A stretch of 64,000 bases of DNA from Pseudomonas weihenstephanensis (GTDB taxonomy: Bacteria; Pseudomonadota; Gammaproteobacteria; Pseudomonadales; Pseudomonadaceae), in NCBI RefSeq assembly GCF_001043055.1, contig NZ_JYLF01000005.1:124001-188000 (forward strand), in the 5' to 3' direction. Positions within the stretch are counted from its first letter, which is position 1. The number at the start of each line of letters is the position of its first letter. Shown piece by piece: positions 63,185-64,000 of the stretch. The notes under the pieces were generated by a model. That model did not search any database. It was not told the DNA's origin and worked only from the letters and a program-made list of their open reading frames with translations. The position numbers and the translations under genes are program-made.

Positions 63185-63688
63185 TTAAAGGCCCAGGGCG
63201 CTGCGTACATCTGCCATTTGGTCGACGCCATCAATTACGCGCACGCAATTGACCATGTCGATTTCGTACATCACACGACCGTCCACTTCCAACTTGTAAT
63301 ATTGGAGGGCCATCGCGTACTTGTTCTCGGCCTTATCGCCGGGTTTCCAGTCGCCCATGTCCAGTTCTTTGAGCATGCCGCGCATCGTCGCGATCACGGG
63401 GGTGACCTTGCCACCCAGACCTTTAAAAGCTCCGCGAAACACGGCATTGCAGCTGGTCTGATCAGCCAGACCGAAGTACTTCATGGACTCGCGGCGGACG
63501 CCGGTCGTGACGAAACTGGACTCCAGTTTCTCCAGTCCCATGTCCATCTCAATCTCGCCACCCATGCCGCCACCCCGGAACGAGTCAGTTTTAACGGTCA
63601 ACTTGGGCAGGGTCACGGACGGCACATCACCGGAAAAACTGATCCCGCCCAAAAACAGGTTGGTATCAAAAAGCACTTGAGGAATCAT
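63185..63688 (-). CDS. FII: P2-like major tail tube protein gpFII
   Basis: A 167-residue tail tube protein. Family motifs include NLFLGGISFSGDVPSVTLPK at the N-terminus, TDSFRGGGMGGEIEMDMGLE and YYKLEVDGRVMYEIDMVNC. Length matches P2 FII. It is followed by gpE after 11 bp. Confidence 0.94.
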   Translation of the reverse strand: MIPQVLFDTNLFLGGISFSGDVPSVTLPKLTVKTDSFRGGGMGGEIEMDMGLEKLESSFVTTGVRRESMKYFGLADQTSCNAVFRGAFKGLGGKVTPVIATMRGMLKELDMGDWKPGDKAENKYAMALQYYKLEVDGRVMYEIDMVNCVRVIDGVDQMADVRSALGL

Positions 63689-63700
63689 TGAGCGGCCTCC

Positions 63701-64000
63701 TTAGGCGGCGGTGTCCACGACTTCAGTCAGACCCTGATTGGTCACTTGAACGAGGAAGTTCGGGTTCTCAGCAGGCGGGGCGTCCGTGAAGCGGATGTTC
63801 CAGTAAATTTTGCCCTGCTCCAGCTGGCTGGTCGTGTTCATCTCAGGGTCCGCATACACCTCGAAATACAGCACCGCGCCGAGGTTTTTCAGATCCCGCA
63901 TGAACGCATCCAGACCATCTGTAACGTTCTTGACGTAGGTCTTGTTGATTGGAAGATCGACCGCCCATTTATGTCCGGCCTGAATCGCGTCCATCACGAT
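63701..64000 (-). CDS. FI: P2-like tail sheath protein gpFI, C-terminal part
   Basis: The C-terminal ~100 residues of a contractile tail sheath protein. The 5' end is outside the window. Motifs GLDAFMRDLKNLGAVLYFEV and GKIYWNIRFTDAPPAENPNF are characteristic. It precedes FII by 12 bp, the P2 order. Confidence 0.93.
   Translation of the reverse strand: MVMDAIQAGHKWAVDLPINKTYVKNVTDGLDAFMRDLKNLGAVLYFEVYADPEMNTTSQLEQGKIYWNIRFTDAPPAENPNFLVQVTNQGLTEVVDTAA

Noticed and set aside
1..64000. CRISPR arrays and rRNA genes
   Set aside because: No regularly spaced repeats and no rRNA-like conserved sequence were seen.

Overview
The window looks like a Pseudomonas chromosome from the P. fluorescens/P. fragi side of the genus. 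The evidence is the punR/punC pair, an OprD-type porin, a tRNA-Leu(UAA) with encoded CCA, pirin and DedA housekeeping genes, and P2-like phage genes of the Pseudomonas type. The genus call is firm; species is not resolvable here.

Layout. (1) 1-10.9 kb: an insecticidal Tc toxin locus. It has the C-terminal part of a TcA subunit (cut by the window edge), a complete TcB, and a convergent TccC-type RHS protein whose last ~324 residues form a variable toxin domain I do not recognise. (2) 11.1-14.0 kb: an ATPase plus HNH nuclease pair resembling the Septu (PtuA/PtuB) anti-phage system. (3) 14.1-21.2 kb: core and envelope genes (RcnB-like protein, topoisomerase IB, acyltransferase-like membrane protein, OprD porin, ion channel, copper proteins PCu(A)C and SCO). 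(4) 21.2-31.9 kb: a candidate azapteridine (toxoflavin/pseudoiodinine-like) biosynthetic cluster. It holds homologues of ToxB (GTP cyclohydrolase II), ToxC (WD40) and ToxD (FGE-like), two methyltransferases, a fused VOC enzyme, a nitroreductase, an MFS exporter translationally coupled to a protein of unknown function, and an Fe-S-type regulator. (5) 32-41.5 kb: a UvrD-like helicase, pirin, punC/punR, LysE, DUF4174, DedA and an EamA transporter with a His-rich tail.

(6) 41.8-49.6 kb: tRNA-Leu, then a heavily decayed P2-like prophage. Its late-control gene D is split by a complete arsenic operon (arsC-like, arsR, arsB, arsC, arsH). Its baseplate/tail genes V, W, J, U and X survive as fragments. 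Embedded in it, on the other strand and AT-rich, is a frameshifted gene whose conceptual product is unmistakably ubiquitin-like. The remnant ends at a 3' half of a tRNA-Cys gene, a probable attachment site. (7) 49.6-56.3 kb: an accessory island with an MvaI/BcnI-type restriction enzyme, a divergent m5C methyltransferase, an AT-rich gene of unknown function between direct repeats, a MITE, a GIY-YIG protein and a broken phage dam gene. (8) 56.4-64 kb: an apparently intact P2-like lysis and tail operon (Rz/Rz1, GH19 endolysin, D, X, U, T, E', E, FII, FI), read leftwards and leaving the window inside the sheath gene.

The most notable items are the ubiquitin-like pseudogene in a phage remnant, the azapteridine-type cluster, the Septu-like pair beside the Tc toxin, the unassigned TccC effector domain, and the ars operon inside a prophage gene.
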